57,656 bases of DNA from CAYVTD01 sp964454445 (GTDB lineage Bacteria > Bacteroidota > Ignavibacteria > Kapaibacteriales > UBA2268), in the NCBI GenBank assembly GCA_964454445.1, contig CAYVTD010000016.1, positions 1 through 57,656 on the forward strand, in the 5' to 3' direction. Below the pieces are notes generated by a model. That model made no database searches. It was not told the origin of the DNA and worked only from the letters and a program-made list of their open reading frames with translations. The stretch's first letter is position 1, and each line of letters opens with the position of its first letter. Below, piece after piece: positions 43,401 through 51,741 of this stretch. A program made the translations under genes and the position numbers.

Positions 43401-45320
43401 GATAGTAATTTTTGGCTCAGGCAACTCGTGGACATTAACTTGTAAAGGAATAGAGTCTTTGCATTGTGTAGAATTGTATGTTTGTATCAATTTGATGCCA
43501 CAAGAACCTGTTCTTTTATCCCAGAGAATATCTACATAATTACTTCCAGAATCCTTAACGCTGCCACCATCTATGAGCCAAATGGTAGAAACGCCGATAA
43601 CAGACTCATATTTGTATGTATATTTAGATCCTAAGCAAACATTTTCTTGTTTATAATTATCAAGAAATTTTGGCTTCGGTAGTGGATTAATTGTAACACT
43701 TTGAGACTTTTCCGACTTGCAGCCGTTACTATTTGTATGGGTTACGGTCAATTTTCCGGTGCCGGCGACTGCCCATTGAACTGTTACAGTTTGTTCAGTT
43801 TGCCCGGAAACAACACTTCCACCTTCGACTTCCCAAAGATATGCTGTTGATGAGCTTGATTTGTATGATGCTGTTTGATATTCACAGATTTTGAAATTAT
43901 TGCCGGATTCATCTGTGATGGTGGGTGTGCCAGGTTTTGGGTTAATGGTGATTGTTTTTTTGAGAACCGAGTCACAACCTTTGTCAGAAGTTTGAGTTAG
44001 AGTAATTTCGCCGTTGCCTGCGCTACCCCAGGTGATAGAAATAGTTTTCTCTGTAGAAGTAGCCGGAGTTCCACCTGAAACATTCCACAAGTTGGTAGTT
44101 GCACCGGAACTATTTGATTGATATTGATATGTTTCCCCGGAGCAAACGCTGATTGGACCAGTAAAATCAGTTTGAGGTGAAGGATTAATGACTATATCTA
44201 AAGTATCTGCTGCCCAACAATTACCACCATTGTCTTGCTTGAGTATCACTTTGCCACTCGATCCGGTTCCCCAAGTTACCTGAATGCTTGCTCCAGTGCC
44301 AGAGGTAGGAGTTCCTCCAGATATCTGCCATTGAGTATTAACTGATGTGTTCTTGCGATTATAAGTAACAACTTCTTTTTTGCATACATCGGTATCAGTA
44401 TTTGTGATAACAGCATCTGGACGGCTAACAATAGAAAACACCGCGGATTCAGCTTTTTCTTCATTACTAATATCTTTAACCAGTCGAATGGATAGTCCAT
44501 TGTTTTTTGAAATGTATGAATTAGAGATGGCAGTATTATTATTATCAATTGATCTTTCGTAAGCCTTGTCGTCGTAATCATCATCAAAAGGAGTTGAAGT
44601 CCAAAAATAAGCTTTGGTTCCTTTGTTCTCATATAAACCATTGGCAAATCTTCGCCCTGTTGACAGGGCATCAAAACCGGTTGGAGGATTGGATACATAA
44701 GTTAAGTTCCAAAAGTTAGCATCTCTTTTTTTTATTTTGCCACCGGCATAGCTATTGCCGCCGAGGCAAGTTACAAGGTTTTCCCAATCAGTCGAGCTTG
44801 GAATTCGGTAACCGGTGGGGAGCTTAATCCCTTTTTCAACTGCGTACCAATTGTAAAGCAAGCCATAAGTGGCATCGTTAGCAGAATTGTTTTCGATACT
44901 GCAGCAAGCGCCTGTTGTTAAATTTTCCCATTGAGTTGTGTCTGTAACAAGAGGAATTGTTGAATTGTCGCTATATTTTCTTTCAGATAAATTGGTTGTT
45001 GTCCATCCTGCGATACAATTAAATGATATTATTTGTATTTTACAATTTGAACTTACTGTGTTTGGCACAGTCCAATCATATCTGTTATTTGTTGCCTCTG
45101 TTGTGATGTCCTGCCAACTTGAGCCACCGTTAGTGGAATACTTTATTGTAACTGTTTCAGTAGAAGCTACACCAGACCATTCAATACGGACGACATCTCC
45201 AACGCATAGTATATCTCCGGAACTTGGTTTTGTTACTGAAAGGGCAGCGATTCCCCTAATTGTAAGAAGTAGGAATAAGATAGGAAAGAGAGCAAAAATA
45301 ATTAGAAAATGTTTATTCAT
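40425..45320 (-). CDS. Giant surface protein: FISUMP domain, PKD-type repeats, T9SS sorting domain
   Basis: 1631 aa from the ATG at 45320, preferred over an ATG 12 bases upstream because GGAG sits 6 bases before it. A signal peptide is followed by an Ig-like module (KPSSGDILCVGDVVRIEWSG), a Fibrobacter succinogenes major-paralogue (FISUMP) domain (about 140-275, LPTGYRIPSSTDWENLV ... ANGLYENKGTKAYFWTST), then roughly ten PKD/Ig-like repeats up to about 1340 with recurring TTEYTLTVTD and TVNPLP motifs. A cohesin-like domain (about 1370-1530, IDKNEGKPGDTVHLSLNVDD) and a type A T9SS sorting domain (IAPNPAQDEIRIEY ... LQSGVYNIQLL) complete it. It is probably a surface adhesin secreted by the Por system. 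It lies on the same strand just upstream of the PAAR gene (72 bp). Confidence 0.85.
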   Translation of the reverse strand: MNKHFLIIFALFPILFLLLTIRGIAALSVTKPSSGDILCVGDVVRIEWSGVASTETVTIKYSTNGGSSWQDITTEATNNRYDWTVPNTVSSNCKIQIISFNCIAGWTTTNLSERKYSDNSTIPLVTDTTQWENLTTGACCSIENNSANDATYGLLYNWYAVEKGIKLPTGYRIPSSTDWENLVTCLGGNSYAGGKIKKRDANFWNLTYVSNPPTGFDALSTGRRFANGLYENKGTKAYFWTSTPFDDDYDDKAYERSIDNNNTAISNSYISKNNGLSIRLVKDISNEEKAESAVFSIVSRPDAVITNTDTDVCKKEVVTYNRKNTSVNTQWQISGGTPTSGTGASIQVTWGTGSSGKVILKQDNGGNCWAADTLDIVINPSPQTDFTGPISVCSGETYQYQSNSSGATTNLWNVSGGTPATSTEKTISITWGSAGNGEITLTQTSDKGCDSVLKKTITINPKPGTPTITDESGNNFKICEYQTASYKSSSSTAYLWEVEGGSVVSGQTEQTVTVQWAVAGTGKLTVTHTNSNGCKSEKSQSVTINPLPKPKFLDNYKQENVCLGSKYTYKYESVIGVSTIWLIDGGSVKDSGSNYVDILWDKRTGSCGIKLIQTYNSTQCKDSIPLQVNVHELPEPKITIDIDDPICETAIRKYSSNSESGNKWTIVGSGFSYINNTKDTDKEIEIQWNTQGNAKVFLQQTTAYGCQKSDSISVTINPLPKVEIVSPQVFVFEKDKVDYFAKECTDCSYLWKADKGTIIGANNLGKVTVEWGNKPAIDNGKVTLIVTNKFGCSDSTEITVYISELGDFVVTAGTGAAFCKGKGPVTIGGDTSFIIKSGGEAPFKFKWSPADGLNDATLPNPEANPITTTEYTLTVTDSKNNTATAKVTVTVHPLPKTEISIEDPTTICESDIRKYNSVNPSDEYLWTISGIEDTDFRFFNSNTKSRNIEIMWLNAGLYDVTLKQTSKENCDSTYSISVNVNPMPKAEIQPYSTEVTEGDEITYNAVSNNNYKYTWIVENGTIIGSTSENKVKVNWQNEGIGYLTLIVNQGICVDSSKITITIKKKDPDALEVNIITKNYEICIADSVEIGNPNPASGGTPPYSYQWTPDDGTLSTPNSAVTWAKPGKTTLYTLTVTDNSDPQKTGKQNVTVTVNPLPDPSITGSKNVLTNIDNEYTSVVKTGYNYQWSSQSGIPKTFTGSVYKVKWEEACQDIIKLVVTSDKGCKDSSNIDVTINKPGTMVVNCGKDTSFCFGFGPVQIGGSESNVVTGGKKPYIFKWTPTTGLDEPNKPNPLANPTETTEYTLTVTDADNVSASDKLIVTVNPLPNTKITGQKNVTLSTQTTYTVTPSSNITTNWKVINGENISESNSEITILWNLTGKGLVIASQTDNKTGCPGIDTLEVTISDVHPATASLSFAIDKNEGKPGDTVHLSLNVDDITNGSGDLNYEADISFRADILVPLSEKQNLDKELQKLTISGAVPTNAAKGSSIRNIPLLVVMGASEETNIIITGKSTNNVNVNSSSFPFKLLLRYPTSPRYTNVFKKGVFIQSIAPNPAQDEIRIEYNVEKPIAEMTINIINTIGETIKAYKIKNLNSGTHTETINTSELQSGVYNIQLLCGYNVDSAVLQIIK

Positions 45321-45750
45321 AGCTAGCTCCATTTTATGTTTAATATTTTTTTTCTTAGAATAGTACTATCTACATTACAATTCATTACTCAACCTCTGCA
45401 AACAAATGAACTTTGCATTATTATTCTAATTTATTGTTATATAAGCAGAAACAGTAATAAGATTTGTATTTTTACTTAAGAAACAACTCATTTTAATTTT
45501 CATTATTTGGTTGAATTAACTAGCTCCACTTTGTTTTTTAAGAATAATATTTAGCAATACGAAATAAATAAAAAAAAATTACATAATCAAAAAAAATAAA
45601 TTTATATAGTATTTATCGACTTGCAAATTGCTTTTTTTTCTTTTGCTTGAAAAGATAACAAAATATATTGTAATTTTGTTTCTTATATGAAATCATAATA
45701 AAAAAACACTGTAAAAATTATTATAACATTACATAAATTTTAAAGAGAAT
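45321..45750. other. 430-bp AT-rich intergenic region between divergent genes
   Basis: No coding frame was found. The region is very AT-rich, with several A and T tracts, and separates the giant surface protein (minus) from the ABC exporter (plus). It contains the plus-strand promoter candidate at 45647-45678. A copy of the sequence around the surface-protein ribosome binding site recurs at 45519-45530 (TAGCTCCA in plus orientation), possibly a short duplication. No clear minus-strand TAnnTTTG was found. Confidence 0.5.
45647..45678 (+). promoter_or_regulatory. Bacteroidota-type promoter of the natAB-like operon
   Basis: TTG (45647-45649), a 21-base spacer and TAATTTTG (45671-45678) match the Bacteroidota promoter TTG-N17-23-TAnnTTTG in full. 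Transcription would start about 65 bases before the ATPase ATG at 45751. Confidence 0.55.
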
Positions 45751-46659
45751 ATGAATATCTTACAAGTAGAAAGAATTGTAAAAACTTTTGGCGATTACAA
45801 GGCAGTGAACGAGGTTTCCTTCGAGGTCGATAATGGAAAAGTTTTTGGTTTGCTCGGTCCAAATGGAGCTGGCAAAACTACGACAATAAGAATGATAAAC
45901 AACATTCTTATCCCCGACACAGGAAATATCAATATATTCGGGCAGAAATTGCAGCGAAATGCTCAAAATCGAATGGGTTATCTTCCAGAAGAACGTGGCT
46001 TATATAAAAAAATTAAAGTTATCGAACAATTGATTTATTTTGGACAACTTAAGGGAATGACTCGTATAAAAGCAAGTACTCAAGCTAGAAAATGGCTTGC
46101 CTCTCTTGATGCCGCTGAATGGGAGAACAAAAAGATTCAAGAGCTTTCAAAAGGAATGCAACAAAAAGTCCAGTTTATTTCAACTATCCTTCACGATCCG
46201 GATTTGTTAATCTTAGATGAACCATTTTCCGGTTTTGATCCTATAAATACAGAAACACTCAAGCAAATCATTTTAGATTTGAAAAACGAAGGTAAAACGA
46301 TTATCCTTTCGACACATGTGATGGAACAGGTCGAGCAACTTTGCGATGATATTTGCCTGATTAACAAGGGAAGAACAGTTTTGCAAGGTTCTGTCCGAGA
46401 AATTAAGCGTTCAAGAGGTCGCGACACCATTCTTCTCGAGTACGAAGGTGCGGATTCTTTTTTAAACGCGTTGAGAAATGTTCGATTTCTTAATCGCTCC
46501 AATGGAAGAGTAGAGTTCCGTTTGGAAAAAGCAGAGGAACATTACAAAGAGATCCTGCAGTTAGCCATGAACAACGTTAATGTCCTGAGATTTGAGCTTA
46601 TAGAGCCAAGCTTGCACGAAATTTTCATTGACACAGTGTCAAAAGACAAAGGAGAATAA
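45751..46659 (+). CDS. ABC exporter ATP-binding protein (NatA-like)
   Basis: 302 aa. Walker A is GPNGAGKTTT (about residues 35-44), the signature is LSKGMQQKV, Walker B is LLILDEPFSGFDP and the switch His lies in LSTHVMEQ. The C-terminal 80 residues (LLEYEGADSFLNAL ... HEIFIDTVSKDKGE) are the extension typical of the ABC-2/NatA group. It powers the membrane protein encoded 3 bases downstream. Relatives export Na+, lipids, peptides or drugs; the substrate is not evident here. Confidence 0.88.
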   Translation: MNILQVERIVKTFGDYKAVNEVSFEVDNGKVFGLLGPNGAGKTTTIRMINNILIPDTGNINIFGQKLQRNAQNRMGYLPEERGLYKKIKVIEQLIYFGQLKGMTRIKASTQARKWLASLDAAEWENKKIQELSKGMQQKVQFISTILHDPDLLILDEPFSGFDPINTETLKQIILDLKNEGKTIILSTHVMEQVEQLCDDICLINKGRTVLQGSVREIKRSRGRDTILLEYEGADSFLNALRNVRFLNRSNGRVEFRLEKAEEHYKEILQLAMNNVNVLRFELIEPSLHEIFIDTVSKDKGE

Positions 46660-46662
46660 ACA

Positions 46663-48198
46663 ATGAACTCAAAAATCTTTACAATTATCGCTCATGAATA
46701 TATTACCAAAATAAAATCCAAGGGTTTCATCATTGGAACTTTTCTTGGTCCTTTTTTGATGGTGGCAGTCATAGCAGTACCTATTGTCGCAGCAGTTCTT
46801 TCACAGGGAAGCACCAATAGAAAAATTGCTATCCTCGACAAAACTGAGTATAATATCGGTAAAGAAGTCGTAGAAAGCGACACATCGAAATACTTTCTTA
46901 CCTCTGAGACAGAAACCGCAATGCAGGCGCAAATTCTTAAGGACGAACTTGATGGCTATTGTCTGATTTCTAGAGATATTGTCGAAACCGGCACGGCATT
47001 TTTGTTTTCCAAAGGAGGTGGTGGCTTGGGATTTATGGAGTCCATACACGATGCCTTGCGTCCCATAGTAATGCACAAGCGCTTGGAAATTGCAGGGGTG
47101 GACACTAGTGTAATCAGGCTCGTGCAAGCGGGGATTTCCATCGAAACACGCAAAATAACCGAGCAAGGCACCAAAAAAGATTATACAGAAGAGATGGCTA
47201 TTATAGGCTATTTCTTTGGGCTGGTAATTTATATGTTAATGTTTATTTATGGAGGCTTCGTTTCTCGTGGGGTCATCGAAGAAAAGGCTAATAGAATAGT
47301 CGAAGTCATCGCTTCCTCTGCCAAACCGTTCGAGATTATGATGGGAAAAGTGTTAGGTATCGGTTTAGTCGGTTTAACGCAAATGATTGTTTGGGTTGTC
47401 CTTAGTGGAGCTGTACTTCTTGCAGCTGGACCGATAGTTGCTTCTTTTGTTGATGATCCAAATGAATTAGCAAAAGATATGTCTGCTCCCGGTCAAACGG
47501 CCAACATTCCAATTATGAAAGAGGCAGTTACCAAAATCGATAACTCGAAAGCTCAAATTTTTGACGGGAATAAAGTTATTTTCAGCGGATCCATTGAGAA
47601 TGTTGCTCCTGGCGACTTGCTTTATGTGAAAAATAGCGTAAAGGGCAATAATGGTAAATATAAAATCGCTCAAATCAACAAAAATACAATTATCCTCGAC
47701 GGAGTTCCATTGAAAGCCTCCGAAACCACAATTTGTTCTGTTGGAACTCCCCCAAATCTCGATTTACCTTCGATTTCTGGTTGGGTGATATTAGCCTTAA
47801 TTTTCTATTTTCTTGCTGGCTATTTTATTTATGCCACTCTTTTTGCGGCAGTTGGCTCTGCGGTCGATCAGGAATCTGATGCAGCACAATTACAAATGCC
47901 TATCACATTGCCAATCATCATTCCCATTTTATTTATTTCGGTGATTATGTCAAATCCAGATGGTGCTGTTGCAGTAGTAATGTCGTTAATTCCGTTTTTC
48001 TCGCCAATTCTAATGATAGTTAGGATCACGGCAACAGAAGTCCCAATATGGCAAATAGCTGCATCGATAATCTTGATGGCAGCAACTTTTTTCGGAGCAA
48101 TATGGCTTGCCGCCAAGATTTATCGTGTTGGTATCTTGATGTATGGCAAGAAACCCAGTTTCAAAGACATTTACAAGTGGATAAAGATAGCTGATTAA
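46663..48198 (+). CDS. ABC-2 type exporter permease (NatB-like)
   Basis: 511 aa. One TM helix lies near the N-terminus (about 20-45, GFIIGTFLGPFLMVAVIAVPIVAAVL), then a large extracytoplasmic domain (about 50-170). A TM cluster includes MAIIGYFFGLVIYMLMFIYGGFVSRGVIEEKANRIVEVI, the family signature. There is an additional soluble insertion (about 265-360) and four TM helices at the C-terminus. The ribosome binding site AGGAG lies 8 bases before the ATG, inside the end of the ATPase gene, so the two are coupled. The insertion between TM blocks is rather long. Family: COG1668 (NatB). Confidence 0.85.
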   Translation: MNSKIFTIIAHEYITKIKSKGFIIGTFLGPFLMVAVIAVPIVAAVLSQGSTNRKIAILDKTEYNIGKEVVESDTSKYFLTSETETAMQAQILKDELDGYCLISRDIVETGTAFLFSKGGGGLGFMESIHDALRPIVMHKRLEIAGVDTSVIRLVQAGISIETRKITEQGTKKDYTEEMAIIGYFFGLVIYMLMFIYGGFVSRGVIEEKANRIVEVIASSAKPFEIMMGKVLGIGLVGLTQMIVWVVLSGAVLLAAGPIVASFVDDPNELAKDMSAPGQTANIPIMKEAVTKIDNSKAQIFDGNKVIFSGSIENVAPGDLLYVKNSVKGNNGKYKIAQINKNTIILDGVPLKASETTICSVGTPPNLDLPSISGWVILALIFYFLAGYFIYATLFAAVGSAVDQESDAAQLQMPITLPIIIPILFISVIMSNPDGAVAVVMSLIPFFSPILMIVRITATEVPIWQIAASIILMAATFFGAIWLAAKIYRVGILMYGKKPSFKDIYKWIKIAD

Positions 48199-48215
48199 AT
48201 ACTAACAGTCTTTTT

Positions 48216-48246
48216 ATTGAATTAAGAATTATATTTTAAATTCAAT
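48216..48246 (+). terminator. Possible terminator after the exporter operon
   Basis: The 8-bp inverted repeat ATTGAATT / AATTCAAT has a 15-base loop and starts 18 bases after the permease stop codon. T-rich sequence follows. The stem has only A/T-rich pairing, so the call is tentative. Confidence 0.35.
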
Positions 48247-48338
48247 TATTTAGTTTTATTTGTTTATTTTAGTGTGATATTGGGTGTTAATATACAAAGA
48301 GTTCATACTGAATTATAAAAAATGTATGGGGTTCGACA

Positions 48339-50066
48339 ATGGCAAAAAAGAACGAAGAAAATCAAAGAGAAACTATGGATGTGGAAGTATTGCTTTATCA
48401 AAAAGTAATTATGAGAGATGGCATAAATCTGTCCACAAAGATTTACAGACCAATTGGCAAGAGTAACAATCCTGCCATACTTTTTTTTACCCCTTATGTA
48501 TCAGATGAATATCATAATGAAGCAAAAAAGTTAGCTCGGGCAGGCTATGCTTTCGTTATTGCAGATGTACGTGGCCGGGGCGATTCCGAAGGTGAGTTTT
48601 TTCCTCTTGAGCGAGATGGTCAAGATGGGGCAGAGCTTGTGGAATGGATAGCTAAGCAACCCTGGTGCAATGGAGATGTGGTGATGATGGGTGGTTCGTA
48701 TAGGGGAATGGTGCAATGGCAAACTCTTATGCACAATCCAAATTCTTTAAAAGCTATTTCGCCGGCAGCATCTGTTGGACCTGGTATCGACTTTCCTCAA
48801 CCGAAAAATATATTTTACAGCTTTGCGGCTCGCTGGCTTTCTTATGTTAGTGGTAAAACACGTTGCGACAAGCTTTTTAATGATAACGATTATTGGAATA
48901 ATAAACTATATAAACTGTATTCCGAACATATTCCTTTTGAAAAATTAGATGAGATAACCGGATCACTCCGAAAAATTTTCCAACGCTGGCTTTCGCATCC
49001 AGAATATGATGATTATTGGAAAGCGATGGTCCCAAAACCAGAGGATTATAAAAGAATCAATATCCCAATTCTAACAACAACCGGCTATTTCGACGACGAC
49101 CAACATGGAGCGATGTATTATTATTTTAACCATTTGAAATATGGTAATCCTCAAGCAGTTGAAGAACATTATTTGCTAATAGGACCTTGGGACCACCCTG
49201 GAACAAGAACTCCGCAAAAGCATCTTGGAGGCTTGGCATTTAGCGATGTTTCGGTATTAAATATGAATTTATTGCAATCACAGTGGTTCGATTATCATTT
49301 GAAAAGTGCCAAGTTTCCCGAATTACTTCAGAAAAGGGTAACTTTTTATCTGCTGGGAGATGAAAAATGGCTGTATGCAGACAAAATCGAAGATGTTTCA
49401 ATCAAATCAAAGACCTTGTATTTGAATTCGAACGATGGTAAAGCTAATGATGTTTTTGCTTCTGGCGCCCTTCTAGAAGAAAAACAAGATGGGAAAGCAG
49501 ACATATTAAATTACAATCCCCTTCAATTAATGGCAAAAGAAGAATTTTTCCGCCAGCAAAACAACGACAAGAGATATATAGATAAAGCATTTGCTTATGA
49601 AAAAGATATTTTTATTTACCATAGTTCACCATTTAAAGAAGCACTGTCAATAGCAGGATATATTCAACTTAATTTATACGTCGAGTTGAATGTACCTGAT
49701 ATTGATTTGATTTCGTATATCTATGAAATCAAGACCGATGGCACAGTTATTTATCTGACAGAGAGCTTTATCCGGGCGAAATATAGAAATTCTACGGAAA
49801 AAGCTGAGCTAGTTGTTCCAGGCGAAATAAATCTGTTTGCTATGAAAGCCTATTATTTCTTTGCTCGAACCTTGAGCAAAGGAAGCAGATTGCGCTTGCT
49901 GATTAAACCATTGAATACTCCCGAATATGAGAAGAATTATTGTGGTGGAGGTCAGACATCAAAAGAAACCGGAGCAAACTCGAAGGAAGCCATTATCAAG
50001 ATTCATCATAATTTGCAATATCCAAGCAGTATCGTTTTACCTGTTCTTAATGACGAAATCATCTAA
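48339..50066 (+). CDS. CocE/NonD-family serine hydrolase (X-Pro dipeptidyl-peptidase-like)
   Basis: 575 aa. An alpha/beta hydrolase followed by a C-terminal jelly-roll domain, as in cocaine esterase, glutaryl acylase-type and X-Pro peptidases. Family features are MRDGINLSTKIYRP, VIADVRGRGDSEGEFFPLERDGQDGAELVEWIAKQPWCNGDVVMMGGSYRGMVQW with the nucleophile Ser in GGSYRG, an acidic residue in TTGYFDDDQHGA and the His in IGPWDHPG. The beta domain begins about residue 350. No signal peptide was found, so it acts in the cytoplasm. The substrate, an ester or amide, cannot be predicted. The start is set by GGGG upstream of the ATG. Confidence 0.85.
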   Translation: MAKKNEENQRETMDVEVLLYQKVIMRDGINLSTKIYRPIGKSNNPAILFFTPYVSDEYHNEAKKLARAGYAFVIADVRGRGDSEGEFFPLERDGQDGAELVEWIAKQPWCNGDVVMMGGSYRGMVQWQTLMHNPNSLKAISPAASVGPGIDFPQPKNIFYSFAARWLSYVSGKTRCDKLFNDNDYWNNKLYKLYSEHIPFEKLDEITGSLRKIFQRWLSHPEYDDYWKAMVPKPEDYKRINIPILTTTGYFDDDQHGAMYYYFNHLKYGNPQAVEEHYLLIGPWDHPGTRTPQKHLGGLAFSDVSVLNMNLLQSQWFDYHLKSAKFPELLQKRVTFYLLGDEKWLYADKIEDVSIKSKTLYLNSNDGKANDVFASGALLEEKQDGKADILNYNPLQLMAKEEFFRQQNNDKRYIDKAFAYEKDIFIYHSSPFKEALSIAGYIQLNLYVELNVPDIDLISYIYEIKTDGTVIYLTESFIRAKYRNSTEKAELVVPGEINLFAMKAYYFFARTLSKGSRLRLLIKPLNTPEYEKNYCGGGQTSKETGANSKEAIIKIHHNLQYPSSIVLPVLNDEII

Positions 50067-50115
50067 TTATAATGCACTTTTTATCTTTTTTTAGCGTCAT
50101 TAATATTTATGTATA

Positions 50116-50985
50116 ATGATAGAGTATAAGACAATGAAGGAAAAGCTAAGAGCGGGTTTATCTAAAGCGATATTGTTTTCAGTTTTTTTATTAGCAGTAA
50201 TATTATATGATTCCGAGAGTTTGTTTAGTCAGCCATCAAAGAATGTTAAGGATTATAAATTTCGCTATGTGCCAAACGAAGCTTTTGGATATAGCGAATC
50301 ACTTTATTACAAGGTCGGCTATAAATTTATCACGGCGGGTTATGGGAGCATCAAGATATTACCCGGTCCGGTAGTGAGAAACGACCGAAAATGCTATGAT
50401 GTTCGTTTTGAGGTTGAATCTTTAAAGAGCTTGGAGTTCCTTTATAAAATAAAGAATCAATTCCGTTCTGTTCTTGATATTGGTGGGATTTTCCCCTGGC
50501 AATTCGAAGAACGGGTAAGAGAGGGCAAGTACAAGCGAGATTTTAATGTTCAATTCGACCAAGTTAACCACAAGGCGATTGTTCCCAAGAAAGACGAAAC
50601 TTATCCAATTCCTGATTACGTCTATGATGTTATCTCTGCCTTTTATTATGTTCGAACTTTGAATTTGAGCGGTATGAAAAAGGATTCTGTGTTCTATTTA
50701 AACAATTTTGTGAAAGATTCTACACATACCCTTGGAGTAAAAGTAGTAGGTAGAGAAACAATCGAGGTCGAGGCAGGCAAATTTCGCTGCATTGTTATCG
50801 AACCGCTGATGGTCAATGCCGGTTTGTTTAAAAATGAAGGTAAAGTTTCCATCTGGTTAACTGACGACGACAGGAAAATGCCTGTAAAAGTTGCCACTAA
50901 GATTTTAATTGGTTATGTCGGCGCAGAGCTTATCAAGTATAGCGGATTAAGAGGACCTTTGAATTCATTAATCAAAGATAAATAG
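50116..50985 (+). CDS. DUF3108 protein, secreted or membrane-anchored
   Basis: 289 aa (283 if the ATG at 50134 is used, equally plausible). The N-terminal hydrophobic segment AILFSVFLLAVILY is a signal peptide or anchor. The DUF3108 domain covers about 45-280: FGYSESLYYKVGYKFITAGYGSIKI, LYKIKNQFRSVLDIGGIFPWQFEERVREGKYKRDF, and VKVVGRETIEVEAGKFRCIVIEP ... VSIWLTDDDRKMPVKVATKILIGYVGAELI. These are beta-rich periplasmic proteins of unknown role. It stands before the LolA-like gene, and both have lipoprotein-carrier-like beta architecture. Confidence 0.82.
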   Translation: MIEYKTMKEKLRAGLSKAILFSVFLLAVILYDSESLFSQPSKNVKDYKFRYVPNEAFGYSESLYYKVGYKFITAGYGSIKILPGPVVRNDRKCYDVRFEVESLKSLEFLYKIKNQFRSVLDIGGIFPWQFEERVREGKYKRDFNVQFDQVNHKAIVPKKDETYPIPDYVYDVISAFYYVRTLNLSGMKKDSVFYLNNFVKDSTHTLGVKVVGRETIEVEAGKFRCIVIEPLMVNAGLFKNEGKVSIWLTDDDRKMPVKVATKILIGYVGAELIKYSGLRGPLNSLIKDK

Positions 50986-51039
50986 AAAGTAATTACTACC
51001 GTTTATAAAAAGTCATTATGGAATAAAAAGGATATATGT

Positions 51040-51666
51040 ATGAAGAGTAAGCTTTTTTTAATAATAATTTTTGGCATATTTTGCCAATCTGCTTCTGCCG
51101 AATGGACAACTCAATCGTTTTTCGATTTTTTGAAAAAAAAGTATGGTAATATCAATACTGTGTCCATGGATTTTTGGAATACTGATATAACTAATTTAAA
51201 AGGTTCTCTTGTTGCAAAAAAGGGGGGATTTTATAAAATAGATTTCAATTACAGGCAAATGCTAAGCGATGGTCAATATATATATAATTATTCCAAGCGA
51301 AATAACAAAATTGTGAAAAGCAAATCAGGTGCTATTCCCGACAATTTTTCTCTCGAATCTGTTATGTTTTCTTTTACTAACGATTATAATCCTAGTCAAC
51401 TTGAAACACTCAAGAATAAATCCGGAGGGATAGAATATGTTCTTACTCTTCTGCCTAAAGATGAAAAATATAAAAAATTGGGTATTACTTCAATACAATT
51501 ATGGTTCGATTTAGATAAAATTATCTTGACTGGAGTTACGATTATGGGTGGTAGCCATTACCAACATTGGTTAATTAATAACTTGAAAATCAATCCTGAA
51601 TTGCCTGCTAACAGCTTTACCTTTCTCCAACCGAAAGGCGTTGAGCTAATTGATTTGACAGAGTAA
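51040..51666 (+). CDS. lolA: LolA-like outer-membrane lipoprotein carrier
   Basis: 208 aa. A signal peptide (SKLFLIIIFGIFCQSASA) is followed by a LolA-type half-barrel: FFDFLKKKYGNINTVSMDF, LKGSLVAKKGGFYKIDF, QMLSDGQYIYNYSKRNNKIVKSK, VLTLLPKDEKYKKLGITSIQLWFD and SFTFLQPKGVELID. LolA ferries lipoproteins from the inner to the outer membrane. The ribosome binding site AAGGA precedes the ATG. Family identity is good; whether this is the main LolA of the cell or a paralogue is open. Confidence 0.82.
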   Translation: MKSKLFLIIIFGIFCQSASAEWTTQSFFDFLKKKYGNINTVSMDFWNTDITNLKGSLVAKKGGFYKIDFNYRQMLSDGQYIYNYSKRNNKIVKSKSGAIPDNFSLESVMFSFTNDYNPSQLETLKNKSGGIEYVLTLLPKDEKYKKLGITSIQLWFDLDKIILTGVTIMGGSHYQHWLINNLKINPELPANSFTFLQPKGVELIDLTE

Positions 51667-51682
51667 AGATAAATTAGATTTG
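51655..51682 (+). promoter_or_regulatory. Bacteroidota-type promoter of the M1 aminopeptidase gene
   Basis: TTG (51655-51657), a 17-base spacer and TAGATTTG (51675-51682) fit TTG-N17-23-TAnnTTTG. It overlaps the last codons of the lolA-like gene and lies 60 bases before the preferred start at 51742. Confidence 0.5.
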
Positions 51683-51741
51683 TATAAGTTTTTTTTTTTG
51701 ACTATTTGGGCTTTAAGATGTTAATTCTCAGAATACTAAAA

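Noticed and set aside
41000..44400. Tandem DNA repeats or a CRISPR-like array in the giant surface protein
   Set aside because: The repetition is at protein level (PKD-type modules of about 80-100 residues with diverged DNA). There are no identical short repeats with regular spacers.
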